From the NCBI GenBank assembly GCA_027493885.1, contig JAOSJZ010000001.1, positions 1 through 64,000 of the forward strand: a stretch of DNA of 64,000 nucleotides, read 5' to 3'. Below the pieces are notes generated by a model. That model saw only the letters and a list, made by a program, of their open reading frames with translations. It searched no databases and was not told where the DNA came from. Origin of the DNA: Gaiella sp. Lineage in GTDB: Bacteria; Actinomycetota; Thermoleophilia; Gaiellales; Gaiellaceae. Shown one piece after another: positions 1 through 7,435 of this stretch; position 1 is the stretch's first letter, and each line of letters opens with the position of its first letter. A program made the translations under genes and the position numbers.

Positions 1-114
1 GAAGTCCGTGTCGTCGTTGTAGTCCGGATCGGACGAGTTGATGACGACGTCGAGGTTCGCCTGGTTTGCGATCTCCGTGTTCTGGAGCGCCGGCAACGAG
101 CCGGTCGAATAGTA
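1..114 (-). pseudogene. TadG-like pilus protein, distal fragment cut off by the IS
   Basis: Read on the minus strand this stretch continues the TadG-like gene whose 5' part lies at 1555-1851. If the IS (115-1555) and one TA duplicate are removed, the frame runs without interruption from ...AADY into YSTGSLPALQNTEIANQ and then an Asn/Asp/Ser-rich stretch typical of exported pilus-assembly proteins. The gene runs off the window start, so its C terminus is not seen. No start of its own is visible here; as it stands it is a separated 3' part of a disrupted gene. Confidence 0.6.
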
Positions 115-125
115 GGACTTTGTTA
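115..125. repeat. IS left terminal inverted repeat
   Basis: GGACTTTGTTA, exact reverse complement of 1545-1555. It is preceded by TA (113-114). Confidence 0.8.
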
Positions 126-198
126 GCTGGTTGAAGGGTCCTCTCCGTTCGCGTCGAACGGTGTCCGCGGTTGCGGTCATCGTTGGAGGGAGGAGCGG

Positions 199-1428
199 AT
201 GGGGGCAGCGGTGGTAGTCGAGATGCCGGCGGTCGAGGTGCGTGAGCGGCTTACCGGGTTTGTGGCGGAGGTAGCGTCGCCGCTGTCGCTGCGTCGGCAG
301 CGGGAGAACGCGCTTCTGTATGTGCGTGGGTTGGTCGAGCAGGGCGGCCGCAAGAGCTTGCAGCCGACGCTGTTCAGGTTGGAGGAGACGCCGGCCCGGT
401 ACGAGTCGATGCAGCAGTTTCTGGCCGACTCGCCCTGGGATGCGGAGCTTTTGATCCGTCGCTGTGCGGAGCGGGTGGCGCCGCAGATCGGGGTTGTGGC
501 TTGGATCGTCGATGACACGGGGATTGTCAAGGACGGCAAGCACTCGCCGGGGGTGAAGCGGCAGTACTCGGGCACGTTGGGCAAGGTCGGCAACTGCCAG
601 ATCACCGTCAGCGTGCACGCCGTCGGCGAGCGGGGCACGTCGCCGCTTGGTTGGCGGCTGTATCTGCCGGAGGAGTGGTGCGACGATGTGGATCGTCGGC
701 GGAAGGCGAAGATCCCCGACGAGGTCGAATTCCGAACAAAGCCGCAGCTGGCCGCTGCGGTCTGCGAGCGGGCGGCCGGCTGGGAGGTGCCGCGGGCGCC
801 GATCCTCGGCGACGCCGCTTATGGCGACGATGCCGGCTTCCGCACCGGACTGCACGAGGCGGAGCTCGAGTACGTGCTCGCGATTCGGGCGGGTACGAGC
901 GTGTACGGGCCGGAGACAAGCTTCGCGGTTCCCGAACGCGCCGGCGGGCGCGGCCGCCCGCCGAGCGTCGCCCGCCCCGACCGGGAGCCGGAGTCGGTGC
1001 ATCTGCTCGCCGAGCGGCTGCCCGACAACGCCTGGCAGGCGCTGCCCTGCCGGACAACCCCAAGCGGCGCGGAGGTCACGAGCCGGTTCGCGTTCGTCCG
1101 CGTGGTCGCGACAAACCCGGTCAGAAACCGGCATCAACAACCGCGCTGGGAGTGGCTGATCATCGAGTGGCCCGACGGCGAGCAGACGCCGAGCGACTAC
1201 TGGCTGTCGAACCTCGCCGAGGACGAGAGCCGCGAGCGGCTCGCCAGGCTCGCCCGCCTGCGCTGGACGATCGAGCTCGACTACCGGCAGCTGAAAGGGG
1301 AACTCGGGCTCGACCACTACGAAGGCCGCAGCTACCTCGGCTTCCACCATCACTGCGCCCTCGTCACCTGCGCGCACGCCTTCCTGACGGAGGAACGCCT
1401 GCGCCCGAAAGCCCGGCGGCCGGCCTGA
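199..1428 (+). CDS. IS701-family DDE transposase (C terminus frameshifted)
   Basis: Cuts and joins the IS ends. The first catalytic Asp lies in WIVDDTGIVKDGKHS, the second in ILGDAAYGD, and the Glu in RWTIELDYRQLKGELGLDHY followed by a conserved HHH stretch. ATG 199 follows a purine-rich ribosome site (GGAGGGAGGAG). The frame stops at 1428 after RPKARRPA, but another frame carries on with a family-like tail (GLTLPQTVLLLQPVLRCW, a CRTC pair) and stops at 1547 inside the right inverted repeat. Adding one C in the run at about 1411-1415 joins the two into 449 aa. This is either a sequencing error, a disabling mutation, or (less likely) programmed frameshifting. Confidence 0.9.
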   Translation: MGAAVVVEMPAVEVRERLTGFVAEVASPLSLRRQRENALLYVRGLVEQGGRKSLQPTLFRLEETPARYESMQQFLADSPWDAELLIRRCAERVAPQIGVVAWIVDDTGIVKDGKHSPGVKRQYSGTLGKVGNCQITVSVHAVGERGTSPLGWRLYLPEEWCDDVDRRRKAKIPDEVEFRTKPQLAAAVCERAAGWEVPRAPILGDAAYGDDAGFRTGLHEAELEYVLAIRAGTSVYGPETSFAVPERAGGRGRPPSVARPDREPESVHLLAERLPDNAWQALPCRTTPSGAEVTSRFAFVRVVATNPVRNRHQQPRWEWLIIEWPDGEQTPSDYWLSNLAEDESRERLARLARLRWTIELDYRQLKGELGLDHYEGRSYLGFHHHCALVTCAHAFLTEERLRPKARRPA

Positions 1429-1544
1429 CGCTGCCACAGACGGTGCTGCTCCTACAGCCCGTCCTGCGCTGCTGGGCCGGCCGCTGCCGAACCTGCAAAC
1501 AGCCCATCGACCTCAACCAGCTCGAGCTCTTCCACCCACGTGAG

Positions 1545-1555
1545 TAACAAAGTCC
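1545..1555. repeat. IS right terminal inverted repeat
   Basis: TAACAAAGTCC, complement of the left end. Its first three bases are the stop codon (TAA) of the frame-corrected transposase. It is followed by TA (1556-1557). Confidence 0.8.
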
Positions 1556-1851
1556 TAATAGTCAGCTGCCTCGGGATTTCCCGCGTACTGCCGCGCCACG
1601 TCCGCGATCGCGTTCGCGGTGGCTTGCCGGACGGCGAGGTCGGAGGAGACGCATCCTTTCCAGTTGCTCGCGTACCCGACCGCGGCTGCGTAGGCGGCGG
1701 CATCGGCACGGTTCTGCAGCTGGCGGTTGTGCGTGAACCAGTTGCCGACGTCGATCACGAGCGCGGTCAGCAGCAGCAGGACCGGGATGAGGAAGGCGCT
1801 CACGACGAAGACGCCGCCCTGCTCGTCGCGCCGCACGCGGTTCACGTGCAC
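1555..1851 (-). pseudogene. TadG-like pilus assembly protein, N-terminal part truncated by IS
   Basis: An exported Flp/Tad pilus accessory protein. The N terminus has a short charged stretch (RRDEQGG) and then one hydrophobic segment (about residues 13-33, VFVVSAFLIPVLLLLTALVI) followed by DVGNWFTHNRQLQNRADAAA, the usual start of TadG-like proteins. The reading frame ends in a TAG formed exactly at the IS boundary, so only 98 residues remain. It overlaps the end of the TadE-like gene by 10 bp, indicating one transcription unit running right to left. Confidence 0.75.
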
Positions 1852-2303
1852 GCCCTCCCCTTGTAGTCGCCGGGCGCGTAGGCCGTCGGGCCCGCGCCGT
1901 TGACGAAGTTCTCGATCCGCATGGTCGACGTGCCGCGGATCGTGATCGTCCCGGCGTCGAGGATCGGCACGAGCGAGAACGGCTTCTGGACCTTCACGAC
2001 GACCCGCTGACCGAGAACCGGGCCGTCGGGCAGCGAGATGCAGACCCTGACGTCGTTCTCGAACTCCTGGGTCGAGCTCTGCGCGGCGTGCTCCTGGAGC
2101 GTCTGCCCTCCGAACGGATTCTGGTCGACGATCGCCCAGCGGGCCGTCTCGCTGGCGACGTGGTTCGCCTCGATCCAGTAGAAGAGCACTCGGCCGAACG
2201 ACAGGAGCCCGGCGATGATCAGGACGAACACGGGCAGGATGAGCGCGAACTCCGTCATCGCGACGCCCTCTTCGCCTCTCAGCCTGATTCGTCTCACCGC
2301 CAT
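1842..2303 (-). CDS. TadE-like pilus assembly protein
   Basis: Membrane-anchored pseudopilin-like protein of the Tad/Flp secretion system. The N terminus shows GEEGVAMTEFALILPVFVLI, a TadE signature (Glu in a hydrophobic helix), followed by an extracytoplasmic domain of about 110 residues. I chose the ATG at 2301-2303 (153 aa) because a strong AGGAGGGGG lies directly upstream; the frame is open for 20 further codons without a better site. It lies between the Flp pilin gene and the IS-split TadG-like gene, all on the minus strand, which suggests a tad locus continuing left of the window. Confidence 0.85.
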   Translation of the reverse strand: MAVRRIRLRGEEGVAMTEFALILPVFVLIIAGLLSFGRVLFYWIEANHVASETARWAIVDQNPFGGQTLQEHAAQSSTQEFENDVRVCISLPDGPVLGQRVVVKVQKPFSLVPILDAGTITIRGTSTMRIENFVNGAGPTAYAPGDYKGRACT

Positions 2304-2502
2304 CCCCCTCCTAGAGGTGCTCCACATGATGCCGCAAGGATCGGATCGAGGTGCCGCGGCCACACCAGATCATCGGCGCGAACCTGCAGTTCCTCAAGAG
2401 GTGATCGTCTGCTGCTTCGAACATGCTCCCCTGAAAACACGGCGGGCAGCCTGCCGCGCGTCGTACGCCCGGCAGACCGCCCGCTCTTTCGGCTTCTCCG
2501 GG

Positions 2503-2700
2503 CTACGAGGCCGGGAAGTTGTCGACCGAGCTACCGGTCTCCTGGAACAGATCGCGGATCGACGGGCCGAGGATCAGGATGCCCGCGATCACGACGATCG
2601 CGATGCCGCCGATGATCAGCGCGTACTCGGCCATGGTCTGGCCCTCGCGCTCGCGCAGCCTCGCGATGGTGTTCTGCAGATACACGACGAGTGCCGTCAT
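2503..2700 (-). CDS. flp: Flp family type IVb pilin
   Basis: A 65-aa prepilin. After a short leader comes REREGQTMAEYALIIGG: the Gly|Gln junction is the prepilin-peptidase cleavage site, and Glu at position 5 after it with the hydrophobic helix IAIVVIAGILIL is the Flp/Fap hallmark. A Shine-Dalgarno sequence (GGAGGAAG) lies 7-8 nt before the ATG. It is upstream of TadE- and TadG-like genes on the same strand. Because the TadG-like gene is broken by an IS, pilus assembly from this copy may be impaired. Confidence 0.92.
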   Translation of the reverse strand: MTALVVYLQNTIARLREREGQTMAEYALIIGGIAIVVIAGILILGPSIRDLFQETGSSVDNFPAS

Positions 2701-2724
2701 GTTGTGCTTCCTCCTTGCCGGTTA

Positions 2725-2767
2725 GGGGGAACGCCCCCCCGAGCGTGGTGCCTCTGAACGTTCCCCC
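2725..2767 (-). promoter_or_regulatory. Inverted repeat in the flp upstream region
   Basis: GGGGGAACG (2725-2733) and CGTTCCCCC (2759-2767) form a perfect 9-bp stem with a 25-nt loop, lying just upstream of the flp ribosome site. It could be a 5'-UTR hairpin or an operator. No known family recognised. Confidence 0.4.
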
Positions 2768-2913
2768 CACGTAGGGAGGCTCACCGATGGTGCGTCGCGA
2801 TGCGGGCGGCTGGTACTCCCAGACGGTCTAGTCCTGGGCTAGACCTCGGGTGGAACTCACTGCCGGGCGATTCCGGCCGATGGATAGCCTGGTCGACCTG
2901 CACCATTTCCCCC

Positions 2914-3747
2914 ATGGACGCGCAGCTCCTGCACAGACGACTCGTCGCCGAGCTCCAAGCGCTTCGACAGGCCGACGGCGGACTGCCGGCGAGCGCCGGC
3001 GGGCCGTCCGAGGTCGAGCCCACCGCGGTCGCGGCGCTGGTTCTCCGGTCGCCTGGCCCCGAGGAGTGGCTTCGCGTCCGCCAGCGCCCCGACGGCGGCT
3101 TCGGCGAGCGCGACGGCCGGCCGGACTCTCCGACCGTCGCCGCTCTCGCGGCCCTCGTGTTGAGCCACCCGAACCGCGCCCGCTCGGCCCTGCGCTACGC
3201 GATCGAGCGGCGCGGGCTGCCGCTCCCGAACGCGAAGGATCCCGACCGGCGCGTCGCCTGGGGCTGGACGGACGACGCGCGCTCGCTCGTCGAGCCGACC
3301 GCCCGGGTGCTCCTCGCCGTGAAGCGACTCGACCCGTCCGACCGGGCGACCCGGCTCGAGGCGCTGAGGCTGTTCGGCGAGCGCCAGTGCGCGAGCGGCG
3401 GCTGGAACTACGGGAACGCCTCCGTCTACGACGTCGACCTGCGCGCGTACGCTCAGACGACGGCGGTGGCGCTCATCGCCCTGCAGGGAGAGGACGACGC
3501 GCTCACGGGGCCCGGGATCGGGTTTCTGCGTCGGGCGTGGCGCCGCGAGCCCGGTGGCCTGACGGCCGCCCAGGCGCTCGTCGCGTTCCGGCTGCACGCC
3601 GTCCACGACGAGGTGGCGCCGGCCGTCGACCATCTCGCCGGCCTCGCCGCGCGCCCCTCCTTCCGGGAGCGGCCCCTCGGCGTCGCCTGGGCCGCGCTCG
3701 CGACGGGGCCCGACGAGCTGCTCGAGCCGCTGAGGCCGTCGTCGTGA
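2914..3747 (+). CDS. Prenyltransferase/squalene-oxidase repeat protein
   Basis: A 277-aa alpha-toroid-type protein. Repeated QxxDGG-like motifs are seen (RQADGGLPASAG, RQRPDGGFGERDG, RQCASGGWNYGN), the pattern of prenyltransferase/terpene-cyclase barrels. No DxDD protonation motif is apparent, so terpene cyclase activity is not claimed. The start is taken at ATG 2914, where the first helix of the repeat begins. It overlaps the downstream DUF362 gene by 4 bp (GTGA), implying translational coupling and a shared role. Cytosolic; no signal peptide. Confidence 0.7.
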   Translation: MDAQLLHRRLVAELQALRQADGGLPASAGGPSEVEPTAVAALVLRSPGPEEWLRVRQRPDGGFGERDGRPDSPTVAALAALVLSHPNRARSALRYAIERRGLPLPNAKDPDRRVAWGWTDDARSLVEPTARVLLAVKRLDPSDRATRLEALRLFGERQCASGGWNYGNASVYDVDLRAYAQTTAVALIALQGEDDALTGPGIGFLRRAWRREPGGLTAAQALVAFRLHAVHDEVAPAVDHLAGLAARPSFRERPLGVAWAALATGPDELLEPLRPSS

Positions 3748-4757
3748 GCCTGACTCGGAGGGATCTGCTCCTGCGCTCCGGCGTCGCCGCGGCGTGGGTG
3801 GCAGGCGGCGGTCTGCTCGCGGCCAGGCAACTCGGCGCGTTCGACGACCCGCCCCACTTCGACCGGGCGGACTATCCGAGACCGGGACGATCGGCCGCCG
3901 CCGTCCTCCGGGCGGAGAGCTACGACGGGGATCTCGAGCGTCTCGTGTCGGAGGGGCTGCGCCTCGTCGAGGCGGACGTTCGCGGCCGGTCGGTGCTGCT
4001 CAAGCCGAACCTCGTCGAGTTCTTCCACGGGTCGGCGGTGAACACCGACCCCAGGCTCGTTGTCGCGACGGCGAACGCGATCCGCAGCGTCGGCGCCTCG
4101 TCCGTGGTCGTCGCCGAGGGCCCGGGCCACCGCCGCGACACCGAGGCTGTCGTGGCCGCGTCGGGGCTGCGCGAGGCGCTCGACGACGCCGGGCTGCGCT
4201 TCGTCGACCTGAACGACGCGCCGCTCGTGCGCACGCCGCTCCGAACGCGCTACACCGGGCTCGACGCGCTCTGGGTGCCGCAGGTGCTCCGGGAGACCGA
4301 GGTGATCGTGTCGATGCCGAAGCTGAAGACGCATCACTGGGTCGGCGTGACCCTTTCGCTGAAGAACTGCTTCGGCTGCATGCCGGGCCGGGTCTACGGC
4401 TGGCCCAAGGACGTCTTCCATGTCCGGGGCATTCCCGAGTCGATCCTCGACATCGCCGCGGCCGTTCGTCCTTCGCTCGCGATCGTGGACGGGATCGTCG
4501 GCATGCAGGGTGACGGCCCGATCGCCGGCGACCCGGTGCGCTCGGGGGTCGTCCTCTTCTCGCGCGATCCCGTGGCCGCCGACGTCACCGGCGCGCGGCT
4601 CATGGGCATGGACCCGGAGAAGGTCGAGTACCTGATGCAGGCGGGTCGCTTCCTCGGGCAGGCGCGCTCGGAGCTGATCGAGCAGCGCGGCGAGGACCCC
4701 GGCCCGCTGGCGCGGTCGTATCGGCCGGCGCCGCGCTTCGAGGACATCGTCGCGTAG
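3744..4757 (+). CDS. DUF362 domain protein with Tat signal
   Basis: A 337-aa exported protein. The N terminus LTRRDLLLRSGVAAAWVAGG has a twin-arginine motif, hydrophobic stretch and later cleavage region, so export by Tat is likely. The DUF362 core follows (VLLKPNLVEF, VVAEGPGH, MPKLKTHHWVGVTLSLKN, DGIVGMQGDGP). DUF362 proteins have no settled activity; Tat export would fit a folded, possibly cofactor-bearing protein, although there is no cysteine cluster here. The GTG start overlaps the TGA of the preceding repeat protein. Confidence 0.8.
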   Translation: MSLTRRDLLLRSGVAAAWVAGGGLLAARQLGAFDDPPHFDRADYPRPGRSAAAVLRAESYDGDLERLVSEGLRLVEADVRGRSVLLKPNLVEFFHGSAVNTDPRLVVATANAIRSVGASSVVVAEGPGHRRDTEAVVAASGLREALDDAGLRFVDLNDAPLVRTPLRTRYTGLDALWVPQVLRETEVIVSMPKLKTHHWVGVTLSLKNCFGCMPGRVYGWPKDVFHVRGIPESILDIAAAVRPSLAIVDGIVGMQGDGPIAGDPVRSGVVLFSRDPVAADVTGARLMGMDPEKVEYLMQAGRFLGQARSELIEQRGEDPGPLARSYRPAPRFEDIVA

Positions 4758-4767
4758 CGAGCGGCGC

Positions 4768-4854
4768 TCAGCGCGAGCGACGGGCCCAGATCCAGACGAT
4801 CAGCGCCGCGAGGCAGACGCCCATCAGCGCCGCGTAGACGCCCTGGACGGTCAT
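4768..4854 (-). CDS. Possible 28-aa membrane peptide
   Basis: An ATG at 4852-4854 opens MTVQGVYAALMGVCLAALIV and then IWARRSR: one transmembrane helix with a basic C-terminal end. The arrangement is convincing as a mini membrane protein, but no clear ribosome site precedes it and it is very short. It converges on the DUF362 gene, 10 bp away. Confidence 0.3.
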   Translation of the reverse strand: MTVQGVYAALMGVCLAALIVWIWARRSR

Positions 4855-5219
4855 GCGGCGTGTCGTCCCGAGACGGCGGACGGGTGCGTGTCGCCCGATG
4901 TGGCACTCGATGTGTCGATCGAGATCTGAAGGCTCGTCATGCGCTCTCGTCCGAACGTATACCCGACCTCCGTCAGCGGCGATCCTCGGCTCAGGGGTCT
5001 CGCGCCTGGACGTGGCCTGCCGACCCGTGGACACGACGGTCGTCGAGGGCCTCTACTCGGCCGACTCGGTGGAGACGGTCTGGGCCCAGTGGCGTCGCGG
5101 AGTCAGCTGCTCGCTCCGGCTCGCTCGCGCTCTGCCGGGCCGAGCGCCCCTGCGGTCTTCGTGGTGCTCTCCGGAGATCTGGTATCTTCCTTACAGTCGA
5201 ATCGAAGTAAGGAGATCGG
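4855..5219. other. 365-bp gap, no gene supported
   Basis: Open frames cross this stretch, but none has coding-like composition throughout or a ribosome site. A short piece (about 5029-5103, reading DTTVVEGLYSADSVETVWAQ on the plus strand) looks gene-like and might be a remnant. The right end holds the antitoxin operator candidate. Confidence 0.4.
5188..5213 (+). promoter_or_regulatory. Candidate operator of the AbrB/PIN operon
   Basis: TCCTTAC (5188-5194) and GTAAGGA (5207-5213) form a 7-bp inverted repeat overlapping the ribosome site (AAGGAG) of the antitoxin gene. AbrB-type antitoxins usually bind such sites and repress their own operon; binding here is inferred. Confidence 0.45.
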
Positions 5220-5222
5220 GTG

Positions 5223-5471
5223 ATGGACGCTGCGGCTCGACTCACCTCCAAGGGCCAGTTGACCGTTCCCAAGGCGGTACGGGAGGCACTGATGCTCGAG
5301 GAAGGCGATACCGTCCTGTTCCGTGTGGATGGTGAGCGCGCGACGCTCGCCAGGACGGCCGACCTCCTCGACCTTGCGGGTACGGTCGACGTACCGGCCG
5401 AGCTCCGCGGCACGCAGTGGCCGCGGATTCGCGAGCGGACGCGCGCGATCCGGGCACGGAAGCGCCGGTGA
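5223..5471 (+). CDS. AbrB/MazE/SpoVT-family antitoxin
   Basis: A swapped-hairpin DNA-binding antitoxin of about 82 aa. The N terminus ARLTSKGQLTVPKAVREALM then EEGDTVLFRVDGERATL is the classic AbrB fold signature; the C-terminal basic tail would contact the PIN toxin. A GTG (5220) directly precedes the ATG (5223); both lie within reach of AAGGAG, and I chose the ATG. It overlaps the PIN gene by 4 bp (GTGA), the usual antitoxin-first order. Confidence 0.85.
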   Translation: MDAAARLTSKGQLTVPKAVREALMLEEGDTVLFRVDGERATLARTADLLDLAGTVDVPAELRGTQWPRIRERTRAIRARKRR

Positions 5472-5914
5472 AGGCGTACCTCCACACGAACGTCGTCGTC
5501 CGCCATCTGACCCAGGACCCGCCCGCGCAGGGCAAAGCGGCGACGGCCTTCCTCGCGGCGGCAGACGACCTCGTCCTCGTCGACCTCGTGCTCGCCGAGC
5601 TCGTGTACGTCCTCGAGTCCTTCTATCGAATGCCGCGCGCGAAGGTCGCTGCCATGGCGCGCTCGGTCATTGGCTTTCCGGCGATCAGCACGCAGGACGA
5701 GGGCGTTCTGATCCGCGCCGTCGAGGTGTACGAGCGCGACCGGCTCGATTTCGCCGAGGCCTATCTCGTCGCCCGCGCGGAGGATTCGGGCATCCGCGCC
5801 GTCGCGAGCTTCGACCGCAGCATCGACCGCGTCCAGGGAATCACGCGAATCGACCCACTCGGCCCGGGATATAGCGGCCCCGAGTCGCCGGCTCCGGAGT
5901 TGGTGTCGGACTGA
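5468..5914 (+). CDS. PIN-domain (VapC-like) protein with altered active site
   Basis: A 148-aa PIN ribonuclease-family toxin partner of the AbrB antitoxin. The first motif reads AYLHTNVVVRHL where the family has YLDTN: the metal-binding Asp is His6. The second acidic motif is intact (LAELVYVLE), the third reads FAEAYLVARA instead of FADA (Asp to Glu), and the final Asp is kept (ASFDRS). Two of four metal-site positions therefore differ, so nuclease activity is uncertain. The last codons and the stop are supplied by a REP palindrome (5903-5924), suggesting the natural C terminus was changed when the REP inserted. Confidence 0.85.
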   Translation: MKAYLHTNVVVRHLTQDPPAQGKAATAFLAAADDLVLVDLVLAELVYVLESFYRMPRAKVAAMARSVIGFPAISTQDEGVLIRAVEVYERDRLDFAEAYLVARAEDSGIRAVASFDRSIDRVQGITRIDPLGPGYSGPESPAPELVSD

Positions 5915-5924
5915 AGTCCGACAC
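5903..5924. repeat. REP palindrome (variant), overlaps vapC-like stop
   Basis: Arms GTGTCGGACT and AGTCCGACAC around GA. Compared with the common form the sixth base is swapped C to G and its pairing partner G to C, a compensatory change preserving the hairpin. TGA of the PIN gene lies at the loop. Confidence 0.8.
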
Positions 5925-5941
5925 TGGGTGCGCACCGGCCG

Positions 5942-5963
5942 GTGTCCGACTTCAGTCGGACAC
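5942..5963. repeat. REP palindrome
   Basis: Arms GTGTCCGACT and AGTCGGACAC around TC, i.e. the reverse orientation of the GA-loop form. It forms an 18-bp-spaced inverted pair with the variant copy at 5903-5924. Confidence 0.8.
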
Positions 5964-5986
5964 CTCGCGTCGACGCTCCGCACGAA

Positions 5987-6015
5987 CTTGTACTACAAAA
6001 CCTTTGTAGTACAAG
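5987..6015 (+). promoter_or_regulatory. Perfect 13-bp palindromic operator candidate
   Basis: CTTGTACTACAAA (5987-5999) and its exact complement (6003-6015) are separated by 3 nt. A further half-site CCTTGTAGTA follows at 6018-6027. The second arm covers the -35 position for a TAATAT -10 box (6026-6031), so a bound repressor would block the promoter of the ATPase gene. AT-richer than its surroundings. Confidence 0.55.
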
Positions 6016-6040
6016 GTCCTTGTAGTAATATCGCTTGCAT

Positions 6041-7426
6041 ATGTCTTTCGATCGCCTGCTCGACCGGGATACCGAGCGAGCTCTCCTGGAGGACGCGTGG
6101 GCGCTGGCGACCGGCGGCTCCCCGCAGCTCGTCGTCGTCTGGGGACGTCGACGAGTGGGCAAGACGTTTCTCCTCTCCCATTTCGTCCGCGACAAGCGAG
6201 CCGTCTTCCACGGCGCCACCGAACAGGCCGAGGCGATCGAGCTCGCGAGGCTTGCGGACGCGGTCGCGCGCGGACTCGGAAACGACGCTCTGGACATCGC
6301 CGGTGGTGGTTTTACGTCGTGGGAGGCCGCGCTCCGCTACTTCGCTGCCCTTGCGCGTGACGAGCCGCTCGCAGTCGTGCTCGACGAGGTCCCGTACCTC
6401 CTGGGCTCGACACCCGGGCTCGCGAGCGTCGTGCAGGCCGTCTGGGATCACGTCCCCCGCGGAACGAAGCTCGTTCTCGTGCTCACGGGATCGGCGGTGG
6501 GGACGATCGAAGGGATCCTGGGTGGTGGCGGCGCGCTCCGAGGGCGGCCGACCCGCGCGGTCCGTCTGGACCCACTCGACCCGGTCGCAGCCCGCGTCTT
6601 TCTCCCCCGTCTCGATGCGACGTCCTACTTCGAGGCCTATGCCGCATGCGGCGGCTACCCGCTGCACCTGCGCCACTGGGACCAGGATTCGAGCACGAAG
6701 CGGAACCTCACTCGTCTCGCGGGCGAATCGGGCGGCATCCTCGTCGAGGACGCACTCGGGATCCTGCGGGAAGAGCTTCCCGACGTCGGCGGGTATCCGC
6801 GGATCCTCGCGGCCATCGGCCGTGGTCGCACGCGTGCGGGGCAGATCGCCGCGGACGCCGATCAGCGCATCGAGCACCCGCTCGACGTGCTCGTCCGCTC
6901 GGGCTTCGTCCGGCGGAGTGTTCCGGTCGGAGCGCCTCGACGAGCTCGCCCCGTCTACGAGATCGACGACCCCTACCTCGCCTTCTGGTTCGGCGTCCTC
7001 TACGCCGACCTCCACCTCGTCGAGGGCGGTCAAGGCGCCGCCGTGCTTCGCTCACGGCGTCCGCAGTGGCAGCGCCACCTCGGGTGGTGCTTCGAGGAGC
7101 TCGCCCGCGCGCATGCACGACGGCTCGTCGCCAACGGGACGCTTCCCGACGATCTCGTCCTCGGGCGCTGGTGGTCGACGAGCGGCGAGCCGCTGGAGGC
7201 CGATGTGCTCGGGCTCCGCGGCGCGCGGGCTGTTCTGGTGGGGGAGGCACGGTGGCAGAAGCGCCCACTCGGACGGCGCGATGTCGCCGCGCTCAGGCTG
7301 AAGGCGGCCCGGATCCCGGGTGCGGCGGACGACCCGACGCTCGCATTCTGGAGCCGGGGTGGCACGGAGGCGCCTGGCGAGAACGTGCTGTCGTTCCGCC
7401 TCGAGGACGCGCTCGAGGACGAGTAG
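6041..7426 (+). CDS. AAA-family ATPase with C-terminal DUF234
   Basis: A 461-aa protein of the archaeal-ATPase/DUF234 type. Walker A is GRRRVGKT (residues 35-42) and Walker B LAVVLDEVPYL (about 110-120); a sensor-like LTGSAVG follows. The C-terminal DUF234 nuclease-like part shows YEIDDPYLAFWFGVLYADL and WQRHLGWCFEELARAH. ATG 6041 is 9 nt after a TAATAT -10 box, consistent with a leaderless or very short leader start; an in-frame TTG lies at 6035. Function is unknown; relatives sit in mobile or defence-like islands. A REP follows 9 bp after the stop. Confidence 0.8.
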   Translation: MSFDRLLDRDTERALLEDAWALATGGSPQLVVVWGRRRVGKTFLLSHFVRDKRAVFHGATEQAEAIELARLADAVARGLGNDALDIAGGGFTSWEAALRYFAALARDEPLAVVLDEVPYLLGSTPGLASVVQAVWDHVPRGTKLVLVLTGSAVGTIEGILGGGGALRGRPTRAVRLDPLDPVAARVFLPRLDATSYFEAYAACGGYPLHLRHWDQDSSTKRNLTRLAGESGGILVEDALGILREELPDVGGYPRILAAIGRGRTRAGQIAADADQRIEHPLDVLVRSGFVRRSVPVGAPRRARPVYEIDDPYLAFWFGVLYADLHLVEGGQGAAVLRSRRPQWQRHLGWCFEELARAHARRLVANGTLPDDLVLGRWWSTSGEPLEADVLGLRGARAVLVGEARWQKRPLGRRDVAALRLKAARIPGAADDPTLAFWSRGGTEAPGENVLSFRLEDALEDE

Positions 7427-7435
7427 CGCCCGCCG

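Larger units (their letters stand above)
115..1555 (+). mobile_element. IS701-family-like insertion sequence
   Basis: Complete element of about 1.44 kb bounded by perfect 11-bp inverted repeats (GGACTTTGTTA at 115-125, its complement at 1545-1555) and carrying one DDE transposase gene. The bases flanking both ends are TA, consistent with a TA-centred target duplication; removing the element with one TA restores the frame of the interrupted TadG-like gene. Family assignment is by recognition of the transposase; IS701 members usually show a 4-bp target duplication centred on TA, of which only the central TA matches here. Confidence 0.85.

Noticed and set aside
2914-3747. Squalene-hopene or other terpene cyclase
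   Set aside because: Only repeat motifs of the fold are seen; no DxDD or other catalytic Asp motif, and the length (277 aa) is less than half that of triterpene cyclases.
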